64,000 bases of DNA from Gracilibacillus halotolerans (GTDB taxonomy: Bacteria; Bacillota; Bacilli; Bacillales; Amphibacillaceae). The stretch is from positions 62,001-126,000 of the forward strand of contig NZ_JACHON010000003.1 in the NCBI RefSeq assembly GCF_014206945.1, read 5' to 3'. Both the position numbers and the translations under genes were made by a program. This document shows positions 16,727-25,109 of this stretch, piece by piece; the first letter of the stretch is position 1, and each line of letters begins with the position of its first letter. The notes below the pieces were generated by a model, which saw only the letters and a list, made by a program, of their open reading frames with translations, had not been told where the DNA came from and did not search any database.

Positions 16727-16927
16727 ATGTTGATTGGTTTGTTACAGGGGATAGCGGTATTTTATTATTGGACTTGGTTTATTTGGCCATTTGTGTTTGT
16801 GTATTCATTAGTACATGCGATTACTTCTTTAGTTAAAGACGATAAAGCATCTACGAGACCTACCTTAGTCGCATCAATATCACTTTTTATAATTCTTGCT
16901 GGTTTAACTGCACCTAATTTTGATTGA
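16727..16927 (+). CDS. Small membrane protein
   Basis: 66 residues with two hydrophobic segments (about 2-30, aromatic-rich, and 46-62). ATG 16727 with GGGGGAAGGA six bases upstream is preferred to ATG 16709, which lies before that site. No family recognised. Last module of the array. Confidence 0.6.
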   Translation: MLIGLLQGIAVFYYWTWFIWPFVFVYSLVHAITSLVKDDKASTRPTLVASISLFIILAGLTAPNFD

Positions 16928-17084
16928 TTACTTGTATGCGTTACTATTATTTTATAATCTTGGGTGGTACTTTTAGTTTCATTTTGTTTTAAAGAAAGTG
17001 AATGGTTGTACTCGGAGTTGACCAATCTTACCTAGCTCAAGCTGGCACAAAAAATCGAGGTTATAGAGTGAGATTTTGTTCTTC

Positions 17085-17116
17085 GATTAACGGGTGCTTT
17101 AGTTCAACAAGATAAT
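17085..17116 (+). repeat. Array core 16 (right border)
   Basis: GATTAACGGGTGCTTTAGTT followed by CAACAAGATAAT. No further copy was found downstream, so this marks the right edge. Confidence 0.7.
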
Positions 17117-17129
17117 ATAAGATAGAACA

Positions 17130-17158
17130 CTTGGGTAATTAAGATACCCAAGCGTTTT
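17130..17158 (+). terminator. Terminator at right edge of the array
   Basis: CTTGGGTA (17130-17137) with TACCCAAG (17145-17152), then CGTTTTTG. The rest of 17159-17283 shows nothing. Confidence 0.8.
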
Positions 17159-17283
17159 TGTTTGCTATTCGTCTGTTATTTGGTGATAAACATAGTGCGA
17201 TTAATGTATCTATTTCACTTGTTATTTTAAGAATACCTCCACAGTACCTCTACTACTTCTTTTATATTAGTTTCTTTAAATGA

Positions 17284-18009
17284 TTAAACCAATTTTTCAT
17301 TTTCCATATTCATCGATTGTTTTTTATCTTTGATTTTCTGAAGCAATTCCTTGTCATCTACAACAGGATTATCTTTATCCCATTGCTCTTCTTCAGGAAG
17401 TTCAAACAATAATTGTTCGGCATATGGAGCAGGTTCATTATTTAAAAACTTTGTGATTTGTTCTTTAATTTTTTGCCGAGCTTCTTCAGGTGTTCGTTTT
17501 CCCTGAACAATATCATGCATCACATTCATGGAAATTGTATTTGCTCCTTCATTGTCACAGTGAACGATAACTTCGCCCTTTGTACGGTCAACAAACAAGC
17601 TTCCTTCCAGCATTGCTAATTCCCCAATTTTTTCAGCTGGCACATGATAGTTAATGACTTGTTCTAGCATATCTGTATGTGGCTCAGGGAAATCATGAGG
17701 GTAGCCATCTTTATATACTGTCGTTCTTTTCCAAGGACCATTATAGTACCAAGTAATTTGCGTTTCTGTTGCAGTATTTGGCTCACCGTAGAATTCCATC
17801 ATCGTTTTCGTGACTTCTTTCGATAACAGTGGCCAATTTTTAATAATTGCCTCTACGTCTGCTTTGTTCACTTTATTCTTTGTTCCTCGTGTACCTCTTA
17901 TCTTCGACTTCTTAAGTTTTTCATTAGTTGCTTCAGCAATTGCGCCTATTTTAATACGATCCTCACCCGGAATCTGACTAGAAATGGGCTGTTTATTATG
18001 GTTGGTCAT
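17284..18009 (-). CDS. Conserved protein of unknown function
   Basis: 241 residues, soluble, no signal peptide. A central conserved-looking block WYYNGPWKRTTVYKDGYPHDFPEPHTDMLEQVINYHVP (about 88-126) is followed by a region with VDRTKGEVIVHCDNEGANTISMNVMHDIVQGKRTPEEAR. I recall unnamed homologues with the same PWKR and FPEPHTD pattern in distant bacteria, but no function. RBS AAAGGATG. Its stop is at 17284 and the upstream gap 18010-18219 holds no gene. Confidence 0.7.
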   Translation of the reverse strand: MTNHNKQPISSQIPGEDRIKIGAIAEATNEKLKKSKIRGTRGTKNKVNKADVEAIIKNWPLLSKEVTKTMMEFYGEPNTATETQITWYYNGPWKRTTVYKDGYPHDFPEPHTDMLEQVINYHVPAEKIGELAMLEGSLFVDRTKGEVIVHCDNEGANTISMNVMHDIVQGKRTPEEARQKIKEQITKFLNNEPAPYAEQLLFELPEEEQWDKDNPVVDDKELLQKIKDKKQSMNMENEKLV

Positions 18010-18219
18010 TTAGGAAACATCCTTTCTCTATAAGTAGTGTTAATAGTCGCTTTCCCTTCAAACAGAAACTCAAACACACTTAAGCAGTACCTATATAATG
18101 AGAAATCCTTGAGAAAAATGATGTCGCCTCGAGTGTGGGGAGGTTGGGAAATGGTCTGGTATATCGAGTCAAATATGCTATTGTTGGTTGCATAATATGG
18201 TTACAAAAGGAGGGTTAAG

Positions 18220-18720
18220 ATGAATGTAGCTTTTTTAGACAGGGACGGGACAATTGTAAAAGATTATGAGGATTCAACATGGTCACGTATAACTCGGCCA
18301 GAATTTATAGAAGGTGCGATTTCAACCTTGAGGAAGTTACAAACTTTAGACTACCGCTTAATAATTATTACGAACCAATATTTAATCAATGAGGGGTATA
18401 TAAGTATTAACCAATATCATCAATTCACTAGTTTAATGCTCGAAGAATTAATAAGAAACGAGATTGAAATAACCGATATATTCTTCTGTCCACATGCAAA
18501 GAGGGAGCAGTGCAACTGTATGAAATCAAAAACGGGAATGATTGAAGCTGCATTGACTAAATATACGAACATTGACTTAAGTGAATCCATACTTATTGGA
18601 GATTCGCCAGTAGATGTTGAATTAGCTAATCAAATGAATATTAAAGCATTTAAAATTGGCCTCCCCTACGGTAATTCTACAAATGTAACTTCCTTATATG
18701 ATGTACAAAATAAATTATAA
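18220..18720 (+). CDS. HAD-IIIA phosphatase, GmhB-like
   Basis: 166 residues. DRDGT (7-11) nucleophile motif, ITNQ (motif II), the zinc-type loop with CPHAKREQCNCMKSKTGM typical of D,D-heptose-1,7-bisphosphate and histidinol-phosphate phosphatases, and GDSPVDVELA (motif IV). Gram-positive bacteria often carry such genes without a heptose pathway, so the substrate is uncertain. RBS AAAGGAGG. Lies 83 bases before uvsE. Confidence 0.8.
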   Translation: MNVAFLDRDGTIVKDYEDSTWSRITRPEFIEGAISTLRKLQTLDYRLIIITNQYLINEGYISINQYHQFTSLMLEELIRNEIEITDIFFCPHAKREQCNCMKSKTGMIEAALTKYTNIDLSESILIGDSPVDVELANQMNIKAFKIGLPYGNSTNVTSLYDVQNKL

Positions 18721-18803
18721 CGAGCAAATTCACGCATAAAGGGTAATCTATATAGAAAAGATAGGACTAGTTGCTCTTCAAAATGGAAGGAGAGGAGATC
18801 AGG

Positions 18804-19757
18804 ATGAGGATTCGCTTTGGATATGTTGCGAACGCACTAGGATTATGGGATGCAAGTCCTTCAAAGACGTTAACATTTACACGTTATTCCGCTCTTCCTA
18901 AGCAAGAAAGATTAGACAAGCTAAAAGCGATAACAGCACAAAACTTGCAGCATACGAAAAGAATTCTCCACTATAATATCGCACATGAAATTAAAGTATA
19001 TCGCTTTTCAAGTTCACTCGTCCCTTTGGCTACCCATCCAGAGGTAATGTGGGATTTTGTAACTCCTTTTAAAAAAGAGTGGGAAGAACTAGGTGAACTT
19101 GTACGAAACTACAACATACGTCCGAGTTTTCATCCGAATCAATTCACCTTGTTCACCAGTCCAAAGAATCACATTACAAGGAATGCAGTGATCGACATGG
19201 AATACCACTATAAAATGCTAGAAGCCATGAATGCATTAGAATATGGAATGATGAACATTCACATTGGTGGAGCGTATGGCGACAAAGAGCACGCTTTAAA
19301 GAGGTTTCATCATAATTTAGAAACACTACCGAAAGAGATAAAAAAGAAGATGACGCTAGAAAATGATGATAAGACGTACAATGTGGAAGAAACATTGAAG
19401 ACTTGTGAAGAGGAAAAAATCCCAATGGTTCTCGATTATCATCACCATATGGCTAATCCAACCGAAGATGAACTCTTCGCCTATCTGCCTCGCATCTTTA
19501 ACACATGGGAGGATTCAGCAAACAAACCAAAAGTGCATATTTCTTCACCTAAGTCAGAAAATGCCTACAGATCTCATGCTGATTTTGTATCTCTTGATTT
19601 TATTCTTCCTTTTTTCAAAATGGCAAAAGAGCTTGACCAAGACTTTGATGTGATGATTGAGGCAAAGCAAAAGAATTTGGCTATGTTGCAATTAATAGAA
19701 GAGGTTGCATCGATTCGGACGGTCAAACGAATTGCTGGCGCAACAGTGGAGTGGTAG
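18804..19757 (+). CDS. uvsE: UV damage endonuclease UvsE, copy 1
   Basis: TIM-barrel endonuclease that nicks 5' of UV photoproducts and abasic sites. 317 residues, the usual length (about 320). Conserved motifs: RFGYVANALGLWDASPSKTLTF, FHPNQFTL, NIHIGGAYG, LENDDKTYNVEE, DYHHHMANP, HISSPKSE and IEAKQKN, which hold the three-metal site. ATG 18804 follows GGAGAGGAG; the frame opens earlier at 18771 without a ribosome site. A second copy follows after 34 bases. Confidence 0.92.
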   Translation: MRIRFGYVANALGLWDASPSKTLTFTRYSALPKQERLDKLKAITAQNLQHTKRILHYNIAHEIKVYRFSSSLVPLATHPEVMWDFVTPFKKEWEELGELVRNYNIRPSFHPNQFTLFTSPKNHITRNAVIDMEYHYKMLEAMNALEYGMMNIHIGGAYGDKEHALKRFHHNLETLPKEIKKKMTLENDDKTYNVEETLKTCEEEKIPMVLDYHHHMANPTEDELFAYLPRIFNTWEDSANKPKVHISSPKSENAYRSHADFVSLDFILPFFKMAKELDQDFDVMIEAKQKNLAMLQLIEEVASIRTVKRIAGATVEW

Positions 19758-19791
19758 CTCCCAAGAATTCACAATATAGGCGGTGGAAACA

Positions 19792-20757
19792 ATGACGTTA
19801 GTACGACTTGGTTATGTAGCAATGAGCATGGAGCTGAAAAATGCCTCTCCATCCAAAACCATGACATTTTCCCAATTCGAAACCTACGATGACCGTGAAG
19901 CAGCTATTCGTAAGCTGGAACGAATTGCCCTAGAGAACTTACACAACACTTTACGAATATTGAAGCATAATGCAGCAACGAAGATTCATTTTTATCGTTT
20001 ATCCTCCCGCCTAATTCCATTAGCTAACCATGAGGAATTAGCAGACTGGAATTACATGCCACCTCTTAAGGAAGCACTTCAAGAGATTGGGGATTTCGTT
20101 AAAAAGCATCAGTTAAGAATTGATTTTCATCCGGACCATTTTGTTTTGATTAATTCAATGAAGAAACATGTTTTAAAAGATGCTGTCACTACTTTAAAAA
20201 TGCATTATTTATTGTTGAAATCGATGAAATTAGATCCGACACATCGATGTGTTATGCATGTAGGTGGAAATTATAAAGATACGGAAAAGTCACTGGAACG
20301 TTTTGTTGAAAACTGGATGTTTGTTCCCCACCCGATCCAGAAAATGATGATGCTAGAAAATGACGACACTTCATTTACATTAGAGGATACATTGTACTTA
20401 TGTGAAAAATTAGGAGTTCCTCTTGTATTCGATTATCACCATCATTTAGCACACCATATAAATGCTAATTGGGAAGATCATTGGGAGAGAGTAATTAGTA
20501 CGTGGTCGCAATCTCCACTTCCGATAAAAATGCATATTTCTAGTCCGAAAAGTGAGAAAGCATTTCGCCATCATGCTGATTATGTAGATGTGAATATGTT
20601 TTTTGAATTTCTGAAAAACATAAAGGGAAGCGTTCCTCAAATAGATTGTATGATTGAAGCGAAAAGGAAGGATGAAGCCCTTCTTCAATTAATGAGAGAG
20701 ATAAAGAGTAGGGAGGATGTTGAGATAATCGATGGCTCTTCTTTTTATTTGAAATGA
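19792..20757 (+). CDS. uvsE: UV damage endonuclease-like protein UvsE, copy 2
   Basis: 321 residues, paralogue of the preceding gene. It keeps the metal-site motifs (FHPDHFVLIN, MHVGGNYKD, LENDDTSFTLED, DYHHHLAHH, HISSPKSEKAFRHH, IEAKRKD) but is clearly diverged from copy 1. ATG 19792 with AGGCGGTGG upstream. The tandem pair probably forms one transcript. Whether the copies differ in lesion preference cannot be told. Confidence 0.88.
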   Translation: MTLVRLGYVAMSMELKNASPSKTMTFSQFETYDDREAAIRKLERIALENLHNTLRILKHNAATKIHFYRLSSRLIPLANHEELADWNYMPPLKEALQEIGDFVKKHQLRIDFHPDHFVLINSMKKHVLKDAVTTLKMHYLLLKSMKLDPTHRCVMHVGGNYKDTEKSLERFVENWMFVPHPIQKMMMLENDDTSFTLEDTLYLCEKLGVPLVFDYHHHLAHHINANWEDHWERVISTWSQSPLPIKMHISSPKSEKAFRHHADYVDVNMFFEFLKNIKGSVPQIDCMIEAKRKDEALLQLMREIKSREDVEIIDGSSFYLK

Positions 20758-20758
20758 T

Positions 20759-20794
20759 GGGACTAGCCAGAGGATATTTCACTCTGACTAGTCC
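20759..20794. terminator. Bidirectional terminator between uvsE and splB
   Basis: GGACTAGCCAGAG (20760-20772) pairs with CTCTGACTAGTCC (20782-20794), loop of nine, between two convergent genes. Confidence 0.75.
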
Positions 20795-20812
20795 TAATTC
20801 TGTTCCACAAAC

Positions 20813-21841
20813 TTATGTAAAATATTCAAGCTTTGCTTCAGGGAAGTATTGCTGAATATATCCTCCAAGTGTATCTTTGATGTCTTCTTGTTCGTTATCT
20901 GTGTATACGTATTTACCAATGCCATATCTACCCCATTTCCATTTACGTTTCGACTCATCGAGCTCTAATTTCGTCATGGGATAATTTTGTTCTATGACAC
21001 GCTTAGCAGGCTTCGTAAATCGGTGTTGAATCATTTCAAACGTCAAATCTTTCTTCGCAAAGGCAGGTAATGCATCGTTGAGCTTTTCGAACATTTCCTG
21101 GTAGCCTTCTTTCCAACCTTCATGAAGATAGATAGGAGCTACAATGAAACCAAGTGGATATCCAGCCTCAGCAACTTTAACAGCAGCTTTAATCCGTCCA
21201 TCTAATCGGGATGTTCCCGGCTCAAAATATTTAATAATATAATCATCATTAATACTAAATCGAAAGCGTGTTTTACCATTGTGTTCTGCATCAAGTAGGT
21301 GATCGACGTGCTCAAACTTTGTAACAAATCGAAGTTTACCGTATTCGGACTTACCGAAAAACTCAATGGCTCTTTTTAGTGTGTGGGTTAAGTGATCAAC
21401 ACCTACGATATCGGACGTACAGGAAGCTTCAAAGCGCGTAAATTCTGGTGCACGTTCTGCCATATACTCTTCTGCAGCATCAAAGATTTCATCGACATTG
21501 ACATATGTTCGAATATACGGCTTACTCCCCATCGTTGTTTGCAAATAACAATAATGGCAATGTCCCATACAGCCAGTGGCAAAAGGAATCGCATACTCTG
21601 CAGATGGCTTCGAAGTATCAAATTTCAATGTTTTACGTACCCCGACCACCAGAGTAGATTTGGCATTTCTGTATTTTTGAAAGTGATTCTCTCCAGGTAG
21701 ATTTCTAATTTGGTTGTGTGAGGTAGTTTCTTTTATTTCCATCCCCATTTTTTCAAATTTGTTAACGAGCTCTTTCCCAAGAGGGTATTCTAATGCTCGT
21801 GGTTCGACATAAATTAACTTTGGCACAAATGGTTTAACCAA
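20813..21841 (-). CDS. splB: Spore photoproduct lyase SplB
   Basis: Radical-SAM enzyme that reverses the thymine dimer of spores during germination. 342 residues from the TTG at 21841, exactly the length of B. subtilis SplB. It has the iron-sulfur triad CMGHCHYC (near residues 90-97) and the catalytic Cys in EASCTSDIVG (near 140). The frame extends upstream to ATG 21880, but the TTG sits ideally after AAGAAGGTGA and overlaps the splA stop, so it is the likely start. Confidence 0.93.
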   Translation of the reverse strand: MVKPFVPKLIYVEPRALEYPLGKELVNKFEKMGMEIKETTSHNQIRNLPGENHFQKYRNAKSTLVVGVRKTLKFDTSKPSAEYAIPFATGCMGHCHYCYLQTTMGSKPYIRTYVNVDEIFDAAEEYMAERAPEFTRFEASCTSDIVGVDHLTHTLKRAIEFFGKSEYGKLRFVTKFEHVDHLLDAEHNGKTRFRFSINDDYIIKYFEPGTSRLDGRIKAAVKVAEAGYPLGFIVAPIYLHEGWKEGYQEMFEKLNDALPAFAKKDLTFEMIQHRFTKPAKRVIEQNYPMTKLELDESKRKWKWGRYGIGKYVYTDNEQEDIKDTLGGYIQQYFPEAKLEYFT

Positions 21842-22094
21842 ACCAATCACCTTCTTCGTTTGAGGCACCAAATGCTTCATGAAATACTTGTTCTGCTTCC
21901 TCTTCTGACTTATAGATCGCTAATTCTTCTGTTATTGGATAATACGTCTCATGAATAAATAATGCTAATTCCTCCGGTTTCTCTGGATTTTGTATGACAG
22001 CGGCTTGCTGAACATTGGCTACATCCTGTGCATGGGGATTGCGAATAATAACGTAGACAACCTCACCAGCACTAAATGATTCATTCGTATCCAT
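21834..22094 (-). CDS. splA: SplA, regulator of splB
   Basis: 86 residues, matching the small SplA protein that precedes splB in bacilli and limits its expression. Recognisable YVIIRNPHAQDVANVQQAAVIQNPEKPEELALFIHETYYP. RBS AGGTG. Eight-base overlap with the proposed splB start shows translational coupling. In B. subtilis the operon is transcribed in the forespore by sigma G; I could not place a clear sigma-G promoter here. Confidence 0.85.
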   Translation of the reverse strand: MDTNESFSAGEVVYVIIRNPHAQDVANVQQAAVIQNPEKPEELALFIHETYYPITEELAIYKSEEEAEQVFHEAFGASNEEGDWFG

Positions 22095-22251
22095 TATTTC
22101 ACCTAATTTCCTCTATTTTATTACCTATTATTCCACAAAGAGCGTGGTTTATTAGTGGAGAATTTCAGGCGTAAAAAGGCACAAACTCCAAATGGAAGTA
22201 CCAAGAGGATAATGGTATACTAACTAGTAAAATGCATGAAAGGAAATTTGT

Positions 22252-22599
22252 ATGAAAAATACCAAACTTATATTTGGAATAGTCTCTATCTGTTTCCTGT
22301 CCTTTGTATTATTGTTCATTATTTTTGGTTCATACTTTGAAAAAGATGATGTTGTCATTCAAGGCGAAAATTGGAGGGATACAGCAATATTCAATGTTCT
22401 AAGTGAAAAGAGCGAAGAATATGGTTTTGGCGATTATGGGTTAAATTCTTTTGATGATACGTATAAAAAAGAAGTTATAATAGTCATAGATCATGAAATC
22501 GATGAAGAAAATTTAAAAGAAGAACTTACTAATAAAATTGAGGATTTTAATCAATATTATGTTCTAAATATACTACCAAGAGAATTACCAGAAGAGTAA
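22252..22599 (+). CDS. Single-pass membrane protein, unknown
   Basis: 115 residues: one N-terminal membrane helix (about 5-27), then an acidic extracellular domain. No family recognised. RBS AAAGGAAA before ATG 22252. It stands alone, convergent with pbuE. Confidence 0.65.
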   Translation: MKNTKLIFGIVSICFLSFVLLFIIFGSYFEKDDVVIQGENWRDTAIFNVLSEKSEEYGFGDYGLNSFDDTYKKEVIIVIDHEIDEENLKEELTNKIEDFNQYYVLNILPRELPEE

Positions 22600-22700
22600 A
22601 GAAGAAATAATTATAAGGCATAAAGCAAAGGCCTGGTACATAACTCAAATTTAAATCATCAAAGACGAACAAAAAAGTGCTGTTATATTAATTACGTAGT

Positions 22701-22812
22701 GAAACACGAGACTCCTGCAGGAAAAGCAACAGCTGAAAATCCATTTCATAAGTTTTTAAAAAACTTATGAAATAAGTTGAAGCGTTGCCTGCGGAAAGCG
22801 AAGTGTTTTAGC
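22701..22812 (+). repeat. Hairpin repeat element, copy A
   Basis: Contains GACTCCTGCAGGAAAAGCAA, a perfect inner palindrome (22744-22757 with 22759-22772), then GTTGCCTGCGGAAAGCGAAG. Outer ends AAACAC (22702-22707) and GTGTTT (22803-22808) also pair. A reverse-oriented copy is at 39519. No reading frame inside. Confidence 0.75.
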
Positions 22813-22833
22813 GAAGTAATTATAAAAAAAAGC

Positions 22834-22870
22834 AGATACCGAACGAATTCTGACTAATCGTTCGGTATCT
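22834..22870 (-). terminator. Terminator after pbuE
   Basis: AGATACCGAACGA (22834-22846) pairs with TCGTTCGGTATCT (22858-22870). Read on the minus strand it is followed by GCTTTTTTTTATAA. Confidence 0.85.
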
Positions 22871-22921
22871 ACTATGATAAAACACTTCTGTCCTGGCCTC
22901 TACTATTATTGTAATTACTAT

Positions 22922-24079
22922 TTACATTACTTTGTCCGTCACCTTTCTTGTTAAAGAGAAGATGGCGAATAGTAAAGAAATCACAACTAGTCCACTACCA
23001 AACCAAGCGATATGAGAGACGGTTCCTGTATAACTTAATACTAATGCACCGAATGCGGATCCAAGTGAAATTCCTAATTGTAGCGAAGAATTATGAAAGC
23101 TTTGCTGGATATCCGATGTTTCAGGTGCAGTCTCAATTAAATAACTTTGTAGTGGCGGAGAAAGCCCCCAGCTAAGTGCTCCCCAAAGAATCAGAGCAGG
23201 TATGAATACATAGAGAGAAAAAGTTGTTAATGGAATTGCGAACAATACGAGTGCAAAGGCAATAATAACTGCAATAATGCTTTTCCGTGATCCAATGGAA
23301 TCGGAAAGAATTCCACCCAATCCTCCACCACTAACTGCTGCTACTCCAAATGATAAATAGCAAATGCTCACCCAACTAGGATTGAGACCAAGTTCTTGCT
23401 CTAAGAACGGTGTTAGGTATGCATAAAGGGTATAATGCCCGGCTAACATAAACATGACAGTAAAATGTGCACTACTAATTTTTAAGCTGCTTACAGCCTT
23501 TAACTGTTGTGAAAGTGGGATTGGTTTTCCACCAGGGACACGTTCTAAAAAGATAGAGATGAGAATAAAAGAACCAATGGATAATAACGCAATTCCGAGA
23601 AAAATAACACGCCAACCAAAATGATCAGAGATAATAACTCCTAGTGGTACTCCCAAAACAAGTGATGAGCTCACTCCCATTGAGATAACACCGATTGCTT
23701 TCGCTCGATGGTGTGGTTGAACGATTTTCGCTGCAATAGTCAGTGACAATACAATGATCAACCCTGTACTCATAGCTGTTATAACCCGGGCAAACATCAT
23801 AAAAGCAAAGCTTGTACTGAAATACGTCATAATGTTCCCAATGAAGAAAACAAATAAAGAGATAAGATATAATTTTTTCCGCTCCATTTTACTCGTCATA
23901 ACTAATAGAATCGGACTAGAAATAGCAAAGACTAGAGCAAATATTGTAATGAGCTGTCCTGCCGAGCCTAAAGATATATTTAAATCATCCGCTATCGTAG
24001 GAAGAATACCTCCAATTATTAGCTCAACAAGTCCAACAGCAACAGTAGATAAGGCTAGGATAAAAACTTTATAATTCAT
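22922..24079 (-). CDS. pbuE: Purine base/nucleoside efflux pump PbuE (MFS, DHA1)
   Basis: 385 residues, twelve membrane helices, MFS motif A region near TSKMERKKLYLIS and motif GVPLGVIISDHFGWR in helix 5. Length and sequence style match B. subtilis PbuE (388). The leader carries an adenine-type riboswitch with a terminator, just as for pbuE. The gene therefore exports hypoxanthine, adenine or related compounds when adenine is high; function is inferred from family plus riboswitch. Confidence 0.85.
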   Translation of the reverse strand: MNYKVFILALSTVAVGLVELIIGGILPTIADDLNISLGSAGQLITIFALVFAISSPILLVMTSKMERKKLYLISLFVFFIGNIMTYFSTSFAFMMFARVITAMSTGLIIVLSLTIAAKIVQPHHRAKAIGVISMGVSSSLVLGVPLGVIISDHFGWRVIFLGIALLSIGSFILISIFLERVPGGKPIPLSQQLKAVSSLKISSAHFTVMFMLAGHYTLYAYLTPFLEQELGLNPSWVSICYLSFGVAAVSGGGLGGILSDSIGSRKSIIAVIIAFALVLFAIPLTTFSLYVFIPALILWGALSWGLSPPLQSYLIETAPETSDIQQSFHNSSLQLGISLGSAFGALVLSYTGTVSHIAWFGSGLVVISLLFAIFSLTRKVTDKVM

Positions 24080-24114
24080 GGTTGTCTGAGATCCTTTCTG
24101 ATGTAAGAAAATGT

Positions 24115-24223
24115 TATAAAATAAAAGTCCTGATTACAAAAAATGAAAGATTCATTTCCTGTAATCAGGATTTTATGGTTCCTGGTAGAGACCCTCAAGC
24201 CATATTCTGAGGTTATACAGTAA
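24115..24223 (-). promoter_or_regulatory. Adenine-type purine riboswitch with terminator
   Basis: On the minus strand, 24223 to 24156 fits the purine aptamer: P1, the TATAAC entry, P2 loop AATATGG, the core TCTCTACC, P3 loop AACCATAAA and closing CCTGATTAC. The specificity base in the GA-T-TA context is T (U), the adenine form; guanine aptamers have C. The 3' side of P1/P3 (24160-24170) can instead pair with 24128-24138 to form a terminator ending in CTTTTATTTT. Ligand binding should block the terminator and switch the gene on. Confidence 0.9.
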
Positions 24224-24310
24224 GATATAGAATTACTTTGAACATTTTACTAGCTTTTTATACATAATTCAAGTGTTCACGATTTGTTTAATTCTATTCT
24301 ACTCAAAAAT

Positions 24311-24334
24311 CCCCCTATTTTAGAAAACAGGGGG
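24311..24334 (-). terminator. Terminator after the LprI-like gene
   Basis: CCCCCT (24311-24316) with AGGGGG (24329-24334). On the minus strand it is followed by ATTTTTGAG. Confidence 0.75.
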
Positions 24335-24362
24335 AGCTAGCCAAAAATCAGTCTCTATGATG

Positions 24363-24983
24363 CTATTGCATATAACTTTCTACTAATTCATAGCTTCTTT
24401 CCTCTGTCAGGTTAGCAAGTACTGCCGAATACTCTAGATGTTCCTGTGTTCCACCTTCGTATTCTTTCGATGCTTCTAATGCCGTAGTGTCTCGATACTT
24501 GATCCATTCTCTTTGCTCTGCTCTTAAAGCTTCCATTTCTTCGGGCGGCAATTGCTCCTGTAGTACTTTATAGATTTCATTCAATAAATCGTCCCAAATT
24601 TCATATCTATAATCTTCTACTGCCTTAAGAGCATATGTAGAGGAATCCTCAGGCTCTATCCTATCTGCTTCCATTTTAGTTTGGTTGAGCTTTTCTAAAT
24701 AATCTTCTTTAAGACTCTCATTCGGTTCTGTATTCTCAATATCGTCCACTTTAGCTCCGTCGTCTTCTGTTACTTCGCGATCTGTTTGTAGGTCATTTTC
24801 TGTTTGTGTAGTCTCTTCTTGTGTATTTGAGGTGTTCTCTTGTTGGTCAGTGTTTTCTGTTGTTGGTTCCTCTTCATCACTCGTAACTTCTTCTGATTCA
24901 TTTCCGCAAGCTACTAGTAGACAAACTAATACAAAGGAAGAAAAAATAATACGTAGTTGTTTTTTATAATTTTTAATCGTCAT
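24363..24983 (-). CDS. LprI-family (DUF1311) lipoprotein
   Basis: 206 residues. Lipobox LLVACG (Cys26), a long Glu/Thr/Asp-rich spacer (about 28-90), then a C-terminal helical domain of the LprI lysozyme-inhibitor type: DDLLNEIYKVLQEQLPPEEMEALRAEQREWIKYRD. LprI of mycobacteria blocks lysozyme; whether this one does is unknown. GGAGAGG before ATG. Single-gene unit. Confidence 0.78.
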   Translation of the reverse strand: MTIKNYKKQLRIIFSSFVLVCLLVACGNESEEVTSDEEEPTTENTDQQENTSNTQEETTQTENDLQTDREVTEDDGAKVDDIENTEPNESLKEDYLEKLNQTKMEADRIEPEDSSTYALKAVEDYRYEIWDDLLNEIYKVLQEQLPPEEMEALRAEQREWIKYRDTTALEASKEYEGGTQEHLEYSAVLANLTEERSYELVESYMQ

Positions 24984-25109
24984 AAGCCTCTCCTAATTAT
25001 GTTTCTAATGATAGTATCGAATGGAGGATGGAAGATCCTAGATACTCTTAGGCTATCATGTGCCTTTTTTTTAGTAAAGTAAAATTTTGTATTTTAACGG
25101 TTTTGCAAC

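Larger units (their letters stand above)
6176..17116 (+). other. Cassette-like array of single-gene modules separated by a repeat family
   Basis: About 10.9 kb in which some fifteen small, functionally unrelated genes follow one another, all on the plus strand except one MerR gene. Each is bordered by copies of a core of about 26 bases, (Y)TAACGGG(T/G)GC...TAGTTYAATAAGG. Full spacers hold two direct copies of this core about 105 bases apart, with a terminator hairpin after the first and a GAAGGTATTGTG stretch before the second. The core was not seen as a dispersed element elsewhere in the window. The array resembles a gene-cassette platform, but no integrase, transposase or convincing attC consensus is visible. 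Gain and loss of modules is inference. Confidence 0.65.

Noticed and set aside
6176-17116. Classical integron attC sites
   Set aside because: Only the CTAAC/GTTAG pairing in some distal cores is reminiscent. The RYYYAAC and GTTRRRY ends do not fit and no integron integrase is present, so the array is reported as cassette-like only.
21842-21880. Longer splB starting at ATG 21880
   Set aside because: The TTG at 21841 has the ribosome site, overlaps the splA stop and gives the exact family length.
22681-22830. Hairpin repeat read as an insertion sequence
   Set aside because: Only about 110 bases, no transposase frame and no clear target duplication.
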